A stretch of DNA of 64,000 nt from Reinekea forsetii (lineage in GTDB: Bacteria > Pseudomonadota > Gammaproteobacteria > Pseudomonadales > Natronospirillaceae). The position numbers and the translations under genes were made by a program. The notes beneath the pieces were generated by a model. It had not been told where the DNA came from. It saw only the letters and a program-made list of their open reading frames with translations, and made no database searches. Below, piece by piece: positions 34,016-42,891 of this stretch. The stretch lies in NCBI RefSeq assembly GCF_018860385.1, contig NZ_JAHKPH010000013.1, forward strand, positions 124,001 through 188,000, given 5' to 3'. Each line of letters opens with the position of its first letter. The stretch's first letter is position 1.

Positions 34016-35422
34016 TCAATGCACTCCTTTGCCAAGCAATACTACTTCTATGGTTTGGATCATGATTAAAAAATCCATCATAAAGCTGTGGTTTTTTGAA
34101 TAGTATAAATCGTATTCAAGTTTTCCTCTGGCATCTTCTACAGAAGCACCATAAGGGTAATTAAGTTGCGCCCAGCCCATTAAGCCAGGTTTGACAGCAT
34201 GCCTATGCGAATAAAATGGTATAGATTCATTCAATTCGGCGACAAATTCAGGGCGCTCTGGGCGCGGCCCTACAAAGCTCATTTCACCTTTTAATACGTT
34301 ATATATTTGAGGTATTTCATCTAAGCGTGTATTGCGTATAAATGCGCCTACTTTGGTAATACGGGAGTCATTTGCACTGGCCCATACGGCTTTACCGCCT
34401 TTTTCTGCATCTTGGCGCATTGAACGAATTTTGTATATTTTAAATAATTTCCCATGCTGCCCGACACGAACCTGTGAATAAAGTATGGGGCGGCCCGTTT
34501 CAATAAAAACGAGGAATGCAGCAAACAGAACGAATGGAAGTAACACAATGCCAAGTGCAACGCTGATAAAGATATCAAAGAGCCGTTTTGCGAAATCGCG
34601 CGTTTTAGATACCGTAAAACCATCGGAAAATATGATCCAAGATGGATTCAGCAAGCTCAACTTAACTTGGTTGAATTCTCGTTCGTAGAAGCCTACGGCG
34701 TTGATCACGTCTATACCGCCCAGCTTGCAGCGAATAAGTTCTTCCATAGGAAACACAACCCCGTCAGACTTACGACGCTCTTCTTGGGCTACTACTATTT
34801 CAGATATTCGATTCTCACGGCAAAAAGACAGCCAATCGGTTGGTTTTTCTAAACAGTATTGACTGGCTACGTCACCTTGATCTGAGCCGATATAGCCTAT
34901 AACTTTAACGCCTAAAGTAGCCTTATCTTTTTCATAATCACGCTGTAATTGTCTAGCCGATGCGCCGGTTCCGATGACCACAATTTTTCGGGTTAGCTGA
35001 TCTGAGTTGACCAATTTGCTAAAGAAATGCCGCGAAGCTAACGTGAAGCCGGTTGAAAGCATTACAACCCAAAAGAGGTTGTTGCCACCCACATAAAAAT
35101 AAGGCCATATTTCTGCCAAAATGGTAAGTGCCAGTGCACCTAAGAAACAATAAGCAACCAACGTACGAAAAAACATCGCCAAAAAACCTTCGCGCATTAA
35201 GGCTAAATAAACCCCCATGGCCAACGAACCGCAACTTAAAATGATGGCATAAATAAGGGCTAATGCTGGGCTGTACTCAACATGGGAGGCTGGAGAAATA
35301 TTGAATGCTTGCTGAAGGTTTTCTAAAAAATAAAAACTTAGGAATAGGATGCCGAATTCAAACGCCCCTAACAGTATGTAGGGCAAATGAAGGTAGTGTT
35401 TTCGAATCCGTATATATGACAC
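34016..35422 (-). CDS. initiating sugar transferase (WbaP/EpsB-like), exosortase A type
   Basis: 468 residues starting at GTG, with AAGGA 8 bases upstream. Four to five N-terminal membrane helices (about 10-125) are followed by a Rossmann-like CoA-binding domain (KIVVIGTGASARQLQ) and the C-terminal bacterial sugar-transferase domain. That domain has RLFDIFISVALGIVLLPFVL (hydrophobic re-entrant helix), FKIYKIRSMRQDAE, TRLDEIPQIYNVLKGEMSFV and VGPRPERPEF, including the catalytic Asp-Glu pair. It transfers a sugar-1-phosphate to undecaprenyl phosphate and so starts the repeat unit. It heads the minus-strand operon sugar transferase - export lipoprotein - chain length - kinase-like - beta-barrel - acyltransferases. 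Confidence 0.93.
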   Translation of the reverse strand: MSYIRIRKHYLHLPYILLGAFEFGILFLSFYFLENLQQAFNISPASHVEYSPALALIYAIILSCGSLAMGVYLALMREGFLAMFFRTLVAYCFLGALALTILAEIWPYFYVGGNNLFWVVMLSTGFTLASRHFFSKLVNSDQLTRKIVVIGTGASARQLQRDYEKDKATLGVKVIGYIGSDQGDVASQYCLEKPTDWLSFCRENRISEIVVAQEERRKSDGVVFPMEELIRCKLGGIDVINAVGFYEREFNQVKLSLLNPSWIIFSDGFTVSKTRDFAKRLFDIFISVALGIVLLPFVLFAAFLVFIETGRPILYSQVRVGQHGKLFKIYKIRSMRQDAEKGGKAVWASANDSRITKVGAFIRNTRLDEIPQIYNVLKGEMSFVGPRPERPEFVAELNESIPFYSHRHAVKPGLMGWAQLNYPYGASVEDARGKLEYDLYYSKNHSFMMDFLIMIQTIEVVLLGKGVH

Positions 35423-35645
35423 TGTCGCTATCCTTGCAATGAAATTCTGAGGCTATCCCGCCACTTTTTACCTTCCAGACTGAAGATAGTCATATTTTGC
35501 GCCGAAGAGGACAAAACTACAAGCCCAAATTGCCATCTAGCGCATGCATTTACGGTTAAAACAGAGTAGAATTCTGTTCAATCTAATCGATTTCACGACG
35601 AATCGTGATCGTACAAGATCAGCCATTATGTTACAGGATGTAAAA
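35423..35645. promoter_or_regulatory. divergent regulatory region of the EPS export operon
   Basis: The region carries the promoters of the sugar-transferase operon (minus) and the DUF3473 deacetylase (plus). A possible palindrome CACGACGAATCGTG lies near 35593-35606 and could bind a regulator. No convincing sigma-54 -24/-12 element was found by eye. Confidence 0.35.
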
Positions 35646-36563
35646 ATGCAAAAAGCCAAGGATACCGGCCAGTCAATCGTTCATGCCATGTCTATTGATG
35701 TAGAAGATTATTTCCACGTCGCTGCGTTTGCAAAAACAGTCAAACCCTCCCAATGGGATAACATGCCCTCACGTGTGGTGAATAACACTCACCGGCTGCT
35801 CGATATTTTTGAACGTAAAGGCATAAAATCGACATTTTTTGTATTGGGATGGGTTGCCGAACGAGAGCCTGAATTGGTAAAGCGAATTGCTAGCCAAGGC
35901 CACGAAATTGCCTCGCATGGTTATAGTCATCAGTTAATATACAGCCAATCCCAATCCGTTTTCCGAGAAGAAACTTACAAATCTAAAGCCATTTTAGAAG
36001 ACATTATTCAGCAACCTGTTTTAGGTTATAGAGCCGCTAGCTATTCTATTACTAAAAAATCGCTATGGGCGCTCGACATTCTCTCTGAGCTAGGGTTTAC
36101 GTGGGATTCCAGTATTTTCCCTATTTATCATGATAACTACGGCATACCCGATACCCCTACGCATCCGTATCAAATTAAGCTCAAAACAGGCAAAACATTA
36201 ACAGAGTTTCCAATTACGACTGCACATGCACTCGGGCTTTCCATACCTGCGGCAGGCGGCGGCTACTTTAGACAGTTCCCCTATTTTGTATTCAAAAAAC
36301 TGTTTCATATGGCCAGTAATAACGGAACGTCACCCAAAATATTCTATTTACACCCTTGGGAGCTCGATCCTGACCAGCCTCGCTTCGAAAATGCCAGCTG
36401 GTTTTCTAGGTTTCGGCACTACACCAATTTAGATAAATGCGAAGCTCGATTAGAACGCTTAATAGACGACTTCCAGTTCAGCACTATGAGCGACAGCCTT
36501 ACAAGCTTCGAACAGCAAGAAACTTTTACCAATATAGACAGCGGGTTAATTAAGCTCGTTTAA
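35646..36563 (+). CDS. DUF3473-type polysaccharide deacetylase, exosortase A system
   Basis: 305 residues. It opens with MSIDVEDYFHVAAFAKTV, the signature of this exosortase-associated deacetylase group, where the NodB aspartate motif is S-x-D-V-E-D-Y-F. It continues with STFFVLGWVAERE, ASHGYSHQLIY with the metal histidines, GYRAASYSI and FYLHPWELDPDQPR. The start chosen is the ATG at 35646, with CAGGA 8 bases upstream. The frame extends further up to 35544, but without a ribosome binding site and with residues outside the family. It probably deacetylates the polymer or a lipid-linked unit. Confidence 0.9.
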   Translation: MQKAKDTGQSIVHAMSIDVEDYFHVAAFAKTVKPSQWDNMPSRVVNNTHRLLDIFERKGIKSTFFVLGWVAEREPELVKRIASQGHEIASHGYSHQLIYSQSQSVFREETYKSKAILEDIIQQPVLGYRAASYSITKKSLWALDILSELGFTWDSSIFPIYHDNYGIPDTPTHPYQIKLKTGKTLTEFPITTAHALGLSIPAAGGGYFRQFPYFVFKKLFHMASNNGTSPKIFYLHPWELDPDQPRFENASWFSRFRHYTNLDKCEARLERLIDDFQFSTMSDSLTSFEQQETFTNIDSGLIKLV

Positions 36564-36730
36564 AAGTAAAATCATAGTTGCCTAAGACGTACGTTTTACT
36601 AACTATTAATGTAAAACACCTTAAAGCCACAGGCGAGTGTTTTTGACATCAAATGCATTATGAATAAACTTGAGTTTGCCGAGCATGCTGTACCTCTTTG
36701 GCGCTTATAAGTAAAAAATAGGAACACATT

Positions 36731-37738
36731 ATGTATCTCGACCACTTTGGATTTAAACGCCACCCTTTTAGAATGGCGCCTGAGGAAGACTTCCTTTACA
36801 TGAGCCGTCAGCATTCGCGCGCCTTTGTGTTTATGGATTCGGCTGTCTGGAGCCCTGAAGGATTCGTGGTCATCAGCGGAGAGATTGGTTCGGGTAAAAC
36901 GACACTGCTCAAGAAAACCATTTCTGATTTAAAAGACAGCGTTCAGCTGTTTCACATTGCCTATACCAATTTGCAAGGCGATGACTTATTCCAGGTGATT
37001 ATGCAGCAGGCTGCCCTAAGAGTCGCCGAGCCTAACAAAGTGACCATGCTTTTTGCGATTAACGATTACTTTAAGCAAATGGCCGCGCGAGGCAAGCCAG
37101 TATTACTGGCCATTGACGAAGCGCAAAACTTGAGCCATGAGAACCTTGAAGATATCCGCATGCTTGCAGGCATGGAAGGACCCGATGGCCCGATATTACG
37201 AGTAATACTACTTGGCCAGCCTGAGCTTAAAAAGCATATCTCTGATATACCTCAGCTCACGCAGCGGGTTAAGCTCTTCTTCCATTTAGAAGGCTTATCA
37301 CCCGAAGATACTAAACACTATATTTATCATCGCTTGGCTGTCGCTGGTTTTAATGAGACACACCTTTTTACTGATGATGTTGTGAGCGCTATTCACGAGA
37401 ATTCTGAGGGGATACCTCGGCTAATTAACAAAATATCAGATGGATTGTTATTGTGCGCTTTTGCTGAAGACCGTAGAAAGCTGCAAATTGAAGACATCGA
37501 AGAAATTCGCGATGAATTATTAGTTTCCAGTGATGAGATGCCAACATCTCATGGCAACCATACTTCTAATAAACCGTCTCAAGGCAGTGACGCAGTCGAT
37601 AGTGATTCAGCACTGAACCGAATTGCTGATGCATTAGAACGTATCGAAGCTAAGCTGTTTCCTGAAGAAAGCGCTGAAGAACCCACCAAAATAAAAATAT
37701 TCGAAGAAGCTAAGCGGCGCTTACAAGATAAAAAGTAG
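36731..37738 (+). CDS. ExeA/GspA-like AAA ATPase, exosortase A system-associated
   Basis: 335 residues. YLDHFGFKRHPFRMAPEEDF is the N-terminal motif of the ExeA group. Walker A is GEIGSGKTT (50-57, Lys56), Walker B is LLAIDEAQNL, and RVILLGQPEL is the sensor-type strand, followed by LTQRVKLFFHLEGL. The C-terminal 70 residues are acidic and poorly conserved. The ExeA group powers assembly of outer-membrane secretion complexes through peptidoglycan, while the exosortase-linked branch is presumed to serve polysaccharide export. It is preceded by AGGA and stands after the deacetylase in the same direction with a 167-base gap. The neighbouring PrsK/PrsR regulators often found in such loci are not in the window. 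Confidence 0.92.
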   Translation: MYLDHFGFKRHPFRMAPEEDFLYMSRQHSRAFVFMDSAVWSPEGFVVISGEIGSGKTTLLKKTISDLKDSVQLFHIAYTNLQGDDLFQVIMQQAALRVAEPNKVTMLFAINDYFKQMAARGKPVLLAIDEAQNLSHENLEDIRMLAGMEGPDGPILRVILLGQPELKKHISDIPQLTQRVKLFFHLEGLSPEDTKHYIYHRLAVAGFNETHLFTDDVVSAIHENSEGIPRLINKISDGLLLCAFAEDRRKLQIEDIEEIRDELLVSSDEMPTSHGNHTSNKPSQGSDAVDSDSALNRIADALERIEAKLFPEESAEEPTKIKIFEEAKRRLQDKK

Positions 37739-37750
37739 TGTATATAATCC

Positions 37751-37773
37751 GCAGCATCGATCTATGATGCTGC
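37751..37773 (+). terminator. hairpin at the right end of the EPS locus
   Basis: GCAGCATC (37751-37758) pairs with GATGCTGC (37766-37773) around a 7-base loop, 12 bases after the ATPase stop. Only a weak T-rich stretch (GTTTTGTTTC) follows, so termination is probable but not certain. Confidence 0.5.
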
Positions 37774-37892
37774 GATCACTGTTTTGTTTCGAATTCTTGA
37801 CAGCCAAAACCGCTTTCAAACTCCCTTACCCCTTTAACAATTTATTCGGCCGCTCTATGGTTAAACGATAAAACTAATAATTAGGTTTCACC

Positions 37893-38738
37893 ATGAAATT
37901 AATATCCCTTCTCGGAAACTCTCAAAAGTTAGATGGCGGCGCAATGTTTGGCAATGCCCCAAAAGCCATGTGGCAGCGCTGGTACGACTGTGACGATCTT
38001 AACCGAATTCATTTGCAGTGCCGATGCTTATTGGTACAACACGAAGGTAAAAACATCTTATTTGAAACCGGCGTAGGCGCGTTTTTCTCGCCTGAGATGA
38101 AAGATCGTTTTGGTGTTCAAGAGCCGAATCATGTGCTTATCGATTCTTTAGCCGAACAGGGTTTAGCGCCAGAAGATATCGACATTATCGTGTTAAGCCA
38201 CATGCATTTCGACCATGCCGGAGGCATGTTAACGCCATATAAAGAAGGCGAAGAACCAAAGCTCGTGTTCACTAATGCTCAAGTTATCGTCAGCGAAGCC
38301 GCTTGGCAACGTGCGATAACCCCTCACCCACGTGATCGCGCTTCATTTATTCCGCACTTAAACAGTTTGTTAGAAACATCTGGCAAATTACACCGAGTGC
38401 AAGGAACACGCTGTGAACTTTTAGGCGACGCATTTCGTTTTCATTACAGCGATGGCCACACCCCAGGCATGCTGCTAACCGAAATAGACAGTGAAATTGG
38501 CGCCGTTGTTTTTGCCGCAGATCTCATTCCAGGCACGGCTTGGGTACATGTACCTCTAAGCATGGGCTATGACCGATACCCTGAAATATTGATCGATGAA
38601 AAACGGCGTCTACTTGCCGACTTAAACGCTCGAGATGGCAAATTGTTTTTCACCCACGATCCGAGCATTGCGATGGGAACCGTTGATGTGAATGAAAAGG
38701 GCAAATACAGTGTGAAAGACACGGTAGCCTCTTTTTAA
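37893..38738 (+). CDS. metallo-beta-lactamase-fold hydrolase
   Basis: 281 residues. The metal ligands are visible in [11 protein letters not shown] (H-x-H-x-D-H), in DGHTPGM and in the aspartate of FAADLIP, with a late histidine in FFTHDPS. This set is complete for a dinuclear zinc or iron hydrolase. The overall layout recalls the lactonase and other small-molecule hydrolase branches, but nothing decides the substrate. A role in acyl-homoserine lactone cleavage would be a guess. It has a ribosome binding site (TTAGG) and appears to be a single-gene unit between the polysaccharide locus and dinB. Confidence 0.85.
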   Translation: MKLISLLGNSQKLDGGAMFGNAPKAMWQRWYDCDDLNRIHLQCRCLLVQHEGKNILFETGVGAFFSPEMKDRFGVQEPNHVLIDSLAEQGLAPEDIDIIVLSHMHFDHAGGMLTPYKEGEEPKLVFTNAQVIVSEAAWQRAITPHPRDRASFIPHLNSLLETSGKLHRVQGTRCELLGDAFRFHYSDGHTPGMLLTEIDSEIGAVVFAADLIPGTAWVHVPLSMGYDRYPEILIDEKRRLLADLNARDGKLFFTHDPSIAMGTVDVNEKGKYSVKDTVASF

Positions 38739-38841
38739 AGACTGCTTTTTCGTTAATAACGGGCACTTAAGTTCGGAACTTAGGCTCGAAACTTGGCTGG
38801 AGCTAACCAGAGTCTGGTTATTTTAAATGACTGTGCTAGAC

Positions 38842-38861
38842 TACTGGTTATATATACAGCT
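38842..38861 (+). promoter_or_regulatory. LexA operator (SOS box) upstream of dinB
   Basis: TACTGGTTATATATACAGCT fits the gammaproteobacterial SOS box: CTG, ten AT-rich bases, CAG, matching the TACTGTATATATATACAGTA consensus at most positions. It ends 11 bases before the dinB ATG, so LexA would block transcription start or elongation there. Confidence 0.88.
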
Positions 38862-38871
38862 TAGTACCGCT

Positions 38872-39909
38872 ATGCAACGAAAAATAATTCACATAGATTG
38901 CGACTGTTTTTACGCTGCTGTAGAGGAGCGAGACTTCCCGCATTTAAGGGGCAAACCTGTTGCGGTGGGCGGTCGCAGTATGCGCGGGGTGTTATCTACT
39001 TGTAATTATGAAGCTCGGGCTTTTGGGCTTCATTCTGCGATGCCTACGCATCAAGCGGTAAAATTATGCCCTGACGTTATTCTGCAACCCTCGCGATTCG
39101 ATGTATACCGCGAAGCCTCAGAACGCATTCACGACATTTTCTTGCAATATACCGATACTATTGAGCCTTTATCACTCGATGAAGCCTTTATGGATGTCAC
39201 CGGCTCCGAGTTATTCTCTGGCAGCGCCACCCTATTGGCTGAGCATATTCGCCAGCAAATATTTAAAGAGATAGGGATTACGGTATCGGCCGGGATTGCA
39301 CCAAACAAGTTTTTAGCTAAGGTGGCCTCCGATTGGAATAAACCCAATGGATCTTTCACCATTAGCCCAAACCATGTTGAAAGATTTGTGCATCAGCTTC
39401 CAGTTAAAAAAATCTTTGGCGTTGGAGCTAAATCGGCTGAACGCTTAAAACAGTTTGGTGTGGAAACGTGCGGCGATATTCACCGGCACTCTATAACTGA
39501 CTTAGTGAATAAATTTGGCAAAAACGGGTTACGCTTATATGAACTCAGTCGAGGTATCGACAACCGGCCGGTCAGTAATGATAGAACGCGAAAATCACTC
39601 AGCATAGAACATACCTTTAGCGCTAATTTATCTACCCTAGGCGCTTGCCTCAATAAACTCCCAGAATTGTATGATTCGCTGTCTAAGCGGCTAGCCAAAA
39701 AGTCCGATTTAGGCATTCGAAGTTTATTCATGAAAATCAAATACGCCGATTTTAAGCAAACGACCATTGAACGTTGCTTACCTCTCGACTCAGAAAGCTA
39801 TCAAGCGCTGCTATTATCGGCACTCGATAATAACCACCAACCCGTTAGGTTGATGGGCTTAGGAGTGAGATTTAAAGAAGAAGATAAGAACCAGCTGAGC
39901 TTATTTTGA
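38872..39909 (+). CDS. dinB: DNA polymerase IV
   Basis: 345 residues of Y-family translesion polymerase. RKIIHIDCDCFYAAVEERD carries the first metal aspartate (Asp9), PLSLDEAFMDV the catalytic Asp-Glu pair, and AGIAPNKFLAKVASDWNKPN the palm/finger contacts. FGVGAKSAERL is the helix-hairpin-helix, and the C-terminal QLSLF is a perfect beta-clamp binding motif. The start is the ATG at 38872. An upstream in-frame ATG at 38827 is rejected because a LexA operator lies between the two. Its 3' end overlaps the converging mrpG by nine bases. It performs error-prone bypass during the SOS response. Confidence 0.96.
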   Translation: MQRKIIHIDCDCFYAAVEERDFPHLRGKPVAVGGRSMRGVLSTCNYEARAFGLHSAMPTHQAVKLCPDVILQPSRFDVYREASERIHDIFLQYTDTIEPLSLDEAFMDVTGSELFSGSATLLAEHIRQQIFKEIGITVSAGIAPNKFLAKVASDWNKPNGSFTISPNHVERFVHQLPVKKIFGVGAKSAERLKQFGVETCGDIHRHSITDLVNKFGKNGLRLYELSRGIDNRPVSNDRTRKSLSIEHTFSANLSTLGACLNKLPELYDSLSKRLAKKSDLGIRSLFMKIKYADFKQTTIERCLPLDSESYQALLLSALDNNHQPVRLMGLGVRFKEEDKNQLSLF

Positions 39910-40248
39910 TTCACGCTCACGCATTTTATCGAACAGGTCGGCGTTTATCGTACCTTCGGTCGGTGGAATTTTAGTATGTAATGCAGTTTTAGATAGCATG
40001 TGCGCGGTAATAGGCGCGGTTAAAAATAAGAATAACGTGATCAGTATTTCTTTAACGGTTATCCCCGACACCTGCCCAGAAAAGAACACGATTGAGCCAA
40101 TTAGAATGGCGCCTATGCCTAAGGTGCTGGCTTTAGTTGGTGCATGTAATCGCATGTAGAAATCGGGCAGTTTTGATAAACCCACAGAGCCGATCAATAG
40201 AAACGCGCCACCTATTAGCAAGAATATCGAGGCTATAATTTCATTCAT
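39901..40248 (-). CDS. mrpG: Mrp Na+/H+ antiporter subunit G
   Basis: 115 residues with three hydrophobic helices: IIASIFLLIGGAFLLIGSVG, then ASTLGIGAILIGSIVFF, then ILITLFLFLTAPITAHML. It has the conserved GLSKLPDFYMRLHAPTKAST loop typical of MrpG/PhaG. It is the last gene of the mrp operon. The complex exports Na+ in exchange for H+ and is needed whole. A charged C-terminal tail of about 25 residues extends beyond the last helix. The 3' end overlaps dinB on the opposite strand. Confidence 0.93.
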   Translation of the reverse strand: MNEIIASIFLLIGGAFLLIGSVGLSKLPDFYMRLHAPTKASTLGIGAILIGSIVFFSGQVSGITVKEILITLFLFLTAPITAHMLSKTALHTKIPPTEGTINADLFDKMRERESK

Positions 40249-40261
40249 ATCTTAATTACCT

Positions 40262-40531
40262 TTACTCAATGATGTCGCCACGTAATAAAAACTTACACAC
40301 AGCCGAGGTACTGACAAAGCCTAACATGGCGATAAACAGCGCACCTTCATAATACAACGGCGAACCCATGTACAACCCTAGCAACACGATCAATGCGATG
40401 GCATTAATGTACATCGTATCAAGCGCGATAATGCGATCTAAAATGTGTGGACCTTTCATAAAACGCCATAAGTTTAACAAAAGGGCTACACCCACAACGG
40501 CACCTACAAACATAACGACCATACTTAACAT
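40262..40531 (-). CDS. mrpF: Mrp Na+/H+ antiporter subunit F
   Basis: 89 residues with three membrane helices. MKGPHILDRIIALDTMYINA is the family motif, with the aspartates that are functionally important in MrpF, and ALFIAMLGFVSTSAVCKF forms the last helix. GGAG lies 9 bases before the ATG. It overlaps mrpE by seven bases and leads into mrpG after 13 bases. Confidence 0.93.
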   Translation of the reverse strand: MLSMVVMFVGAVVGVALLLNLWRFMKGPHILDRIIALDTMYINAIALIVLLGLYMGSPLYYEGALFIAMLGFVSTSAVCKFLLRGDIIE

Positions 40532-41025
40532 TCGAAGATCTCCTTTAGCCGGGCTTCGTAGCGTTTTTTTATAGAAGCGATGAGTTCTTGCTCATCTTCA
40601 ATGTGCAACGCATGCACATAAAGCCTTTTTCTATCGGCTGAAAGCTCGGTACTCACGGTGCCAGGCGTTAATGAAATGGTGCTGGCAAACAAGGTAATTG
40701 GCAGCGCTTCTTTCATATCGAGCGGAATAGCAATAAAGCCTGGTTTCAACTCTGATGTTTTGCCTAGCACTTGCTTTGCCACCACAAAATTAGACAAAAC
40801 AATGTCGGATAACATGATCAAGAAATACTGAAATGCTTTTCTATGTTTGCGTACCCGCAAGCCTTCACGCTGAAAACCACCAACGACCGCCGGAATAGCA
40901 ATTGACAACACCACAGCTAATAACACATTACCCAATGAGTAACTGCCGGTTAGCAGTATCCAAATAACAAACAAGAAAATAAAATTGAAGAAGCTCGGCC
41001 GTTGCCGATTGTATCTAATGACCAT
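40525..41025 (-). CDS. mrpE: Mrp Na+/H+ antiporter subunit E
   Basis: 166 residues. Two N-terminal membrane helices (FFNFIFLFVIWILLTGSYSL and LLAVVLSIAIPAVVGGF) precede the MrpE soluble part with PLDMKEALPITLFASTISLT and PGTVSTELS, a conserved stretch. The start is the ATG at 41025 with GGAG 6 bases upstream. An earlier in-frame codon at 41055 would add ten residues inside mrpD. It overlaps the mrpD stop by 11 bases, so translation is coupled. Confidence 0.92.
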   Translation of the reverse strand: MVIRYNRQRPSFFNFIFLFVIWILLTGSYSLGNVLLAVVLSIAIPAVVGGFQREGLRVRKHRKAFQYFLIMLSDIVLSNFVVAKQVLGKTSELKPGFIAIPLDMKEALPITLFASTISLTPGTVSTELSADRKRLYVHALHIEDEQELIASIKKRYEARLKEIFEC

Positions 41026-42535
41026 GTGACACTCCATCACTGTTTTCAATAACATGTTGAATTACGGCACTACTCGAATATAAGTCGGCGGCGGCCTGTT
41101 CAGTAAACTCCGTCACAGGGCCTGCAAAAATGGTCAACAAAGGTGTTGCCAAAAGCAGCAGTGCAATGGCCGCAATTTGTATTGGCGTTGCTTTTTCTTT
41201 GCCTGGCTTATTGCCTGATAAATGCCAAAACATGGCCGTACCCGCGCGACCAAATGCAATCAGTGCCATTAAACTTGCGACCAGTACCGTGCCCCATACC
41301 CAAACTTGTTCAGAACTGTTTGTCACCGAAGCTAATATATAGGCTTTGCCAATAAAGCCAGACAGCGGAGGTAACCCCACTGCAGCAATGGCGCATAACA
41401 TAAATAAGCCGCTCAATAACGGTGCTTGATTCATTGGCTTAGATACAACAAAGCGATCTTGAGCCGCCCCTCGTTGCACAGCTATTTGATCGGCGATTAA
41501 AAACAACGCGCCTGTGACCAAAGTAGAATGAATCAAGTAATACAGACCCGCCGACAAAGACTGCCCTTGGTTAATGACAAAACTTAGCAACAAAGTGCCG
41601 GCAGAGATCAAAACGACATTTGAAGTCAGCATTCTTAAAGAAGGTGCAGCTAATACGCCAATAGCGCCGAGAATAATTGTGCCGATAGCCATCGGCCATA
41701 TCCACGCCGATGCCATATAAGCTAAGTCACCAGCTTGCTCGCCAAAAACAGAACCGAAGACCCGGTAAATACTGTAAATACCCACCTTAGTCATGATAGC
41801 GAACAATGCCGCGACAGGTGCTGAAGCGGCTGAATAGGTTTGTGTCAGCCAAAACTGTAAAGGCAACATAGCCGATTTAATACCAAATACTAACAGCAGC
41901 AATAACCCACCAGCTTTTGCCAAGGTTTGCTGCTCGGCCGTTAAATAAGGCATTCTCGCGGCCATATCGGCAATATTTAAGGTGCCTAGGGTTCCATACA
42001 AGGTACCAAGCGCCAATAAAAAGAATGCTGAGCCCACCAAGTTGGTTAAAACATAGTGAACGCTGGCCGCTGTTTTTGCTTTACCGCCGCCGTGCAATAA
42101 CAGCGCATAAGATGCAATGAGAAGTACTTCGAAAAATACAAACAGGTTAAACGCATCGCCCGTTAAAAAAGCACCATTAATACCCATCAGCTGAAACATA
42201 AATAATGGGTAGAAAAAGCGTCCAGTACTGTCGTCTTTTGCCGTACTGTACATTAGTGCACACAACGCTAAAAATGAGGTTAATGCTACCAACAAAGCCG
42301 ACAGCCTATCGGCCAGTAAAATGATGCCAAACGGAGGTTGCCAACCGCCCAACACATACACTTGGGTTTCATGTGATACAGCTTTGAGCAACAACACAGA
42401 AATAACGACCAAAGCCACGACACCAATAAACCCTAACCACCGTTGCAACATCATACTTTTTGCCAAGCTTGGCATGAGCATGATAACGCCTAAGATGGCG
42501 GGCACAATTACTGGAAGAATTGAAATATGATCCAT
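41015..42535 (-). CDS. mrpD: Mrp Na+/H+ antiporter subunit D
   Basis: 506 residues with about 14 helices, homologous to the proton-pumping subunits NuoM/NuoN of complex I. The Proton_antipo_M core is seen in GAFLTGDAFNLFVFFEVLLI (membrane glutamate), LVFGIKSAMLPLQFWLTQTY and SAASAPVAALFAIMTKVGIY, with the lysines that form the proton path. It works with MrpA in antiport. The genes before and after overlap or abut it: one base is shared with mrpC (ATGG/TAATG style). Confidence 0.95.
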   Translation of the reverse strand: MDHISILPVIVPAILGVIMLMPSLAKSMMLQRWLGFIGVVALVVISVLLLKAVSHETQVYVLGGWQPPFGIILLADRLSALLVALTSFLALCALMYSTAKDDSTGRFFYPLFMFQLMGINGAFLTGDAFNLFVFFEVLLIASYALLLHGGGKAKTAASVHYVLTNLVGSAFFLLALGTLYGTLGTLNIADMAARMPYLTAEQQTLAKAGGLLLLLVFGIKSAMLPLQFWLTQTYSAASAPVAALFAIMTKVGIYSIYRVFGSVFGEQAGDLAYMASAWIWPMAIGTIILGAIGVLAAPSLRMLTSNVVLISAGTLLLSFVINQGQSLSAGLYYLIHSTLVTGALFLIADQIAVQRGAAQDRFVVSKPMNQAPLLSGLFMLCAIAAVGLPPLSGFIGKAYILASVTNSSEQVWVWGTVLVASLMALIAFGRAGTAMFWHLSGNKPGKEKATPIQIAAIALLLLATPLLTIFAGPVTEFTEQAAADLYSSSAVIQHVIENSDGVSHGH

Positions 42536-42891
42536 TAATGGTGGCCCTCACGGTATCGATCGGGCAGCTCTGGCGGGTTGCCATCTACATGATCATTGCC
42601 TAAATCTCCGCGTGCACGTATGGCCAAAATTACGGCAAATGCGGTCATAGCAAAGCCAATTACAATGGCGGTCAATACTAGCGCTTGCGGCAGAGGGTCG
42701 GTTACATTTTCATTTTGGCCTAAAATAGGCGCTGAATTAACGGCTAACCCACCGCTGGAGAATAAGAACAAATTCACGGCATAAGATAATAATGTTAAGC
42801 CGACCACGACCGAAAAGGTTGATCCGCGCAACAATAAATAAACGCCACAGCTGGTTAAAATGCCTACGCAAAAAGAAAACACCAATTCCAT
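42535..42891 (-). CDS. mrpC: Mrp Na+/H+ antiporter subunit C
   Basis: 118 residues, a NuoK-like three-helix protein: VFSFCVGILTSCGVYLLL, VVGLTLLSYAVNLFLFSSGG, then ALVLTAIVIGFAMTAFAVIL, which carries the family's DPLPQALVLTAIVIGFA motif. It abuts the mrpA stop codon (one shared base) and mrpD. A short hydrophilic tail ends in HH. The subunit is part of the membrane core of the complex. Confidence 0.95.
   Translation of the reverse strand: MELVFSFCVGILTSCGVYLLLRGSTFSVVVGLTLLSYAVNLFLFSSGGLAVNSAPILGQNENVTDPLPQALVLTAIVIGFAMTAFAVILAIRARGDLGNDHVDGNPPELPDRYREGHH

Noticed and set aside
35423-35645. Sigma-54 promoter upstream of the EPS operon
   Set aside because: A TGGCA element is present on the minus strand but GG and GC are not separated by ten bases.
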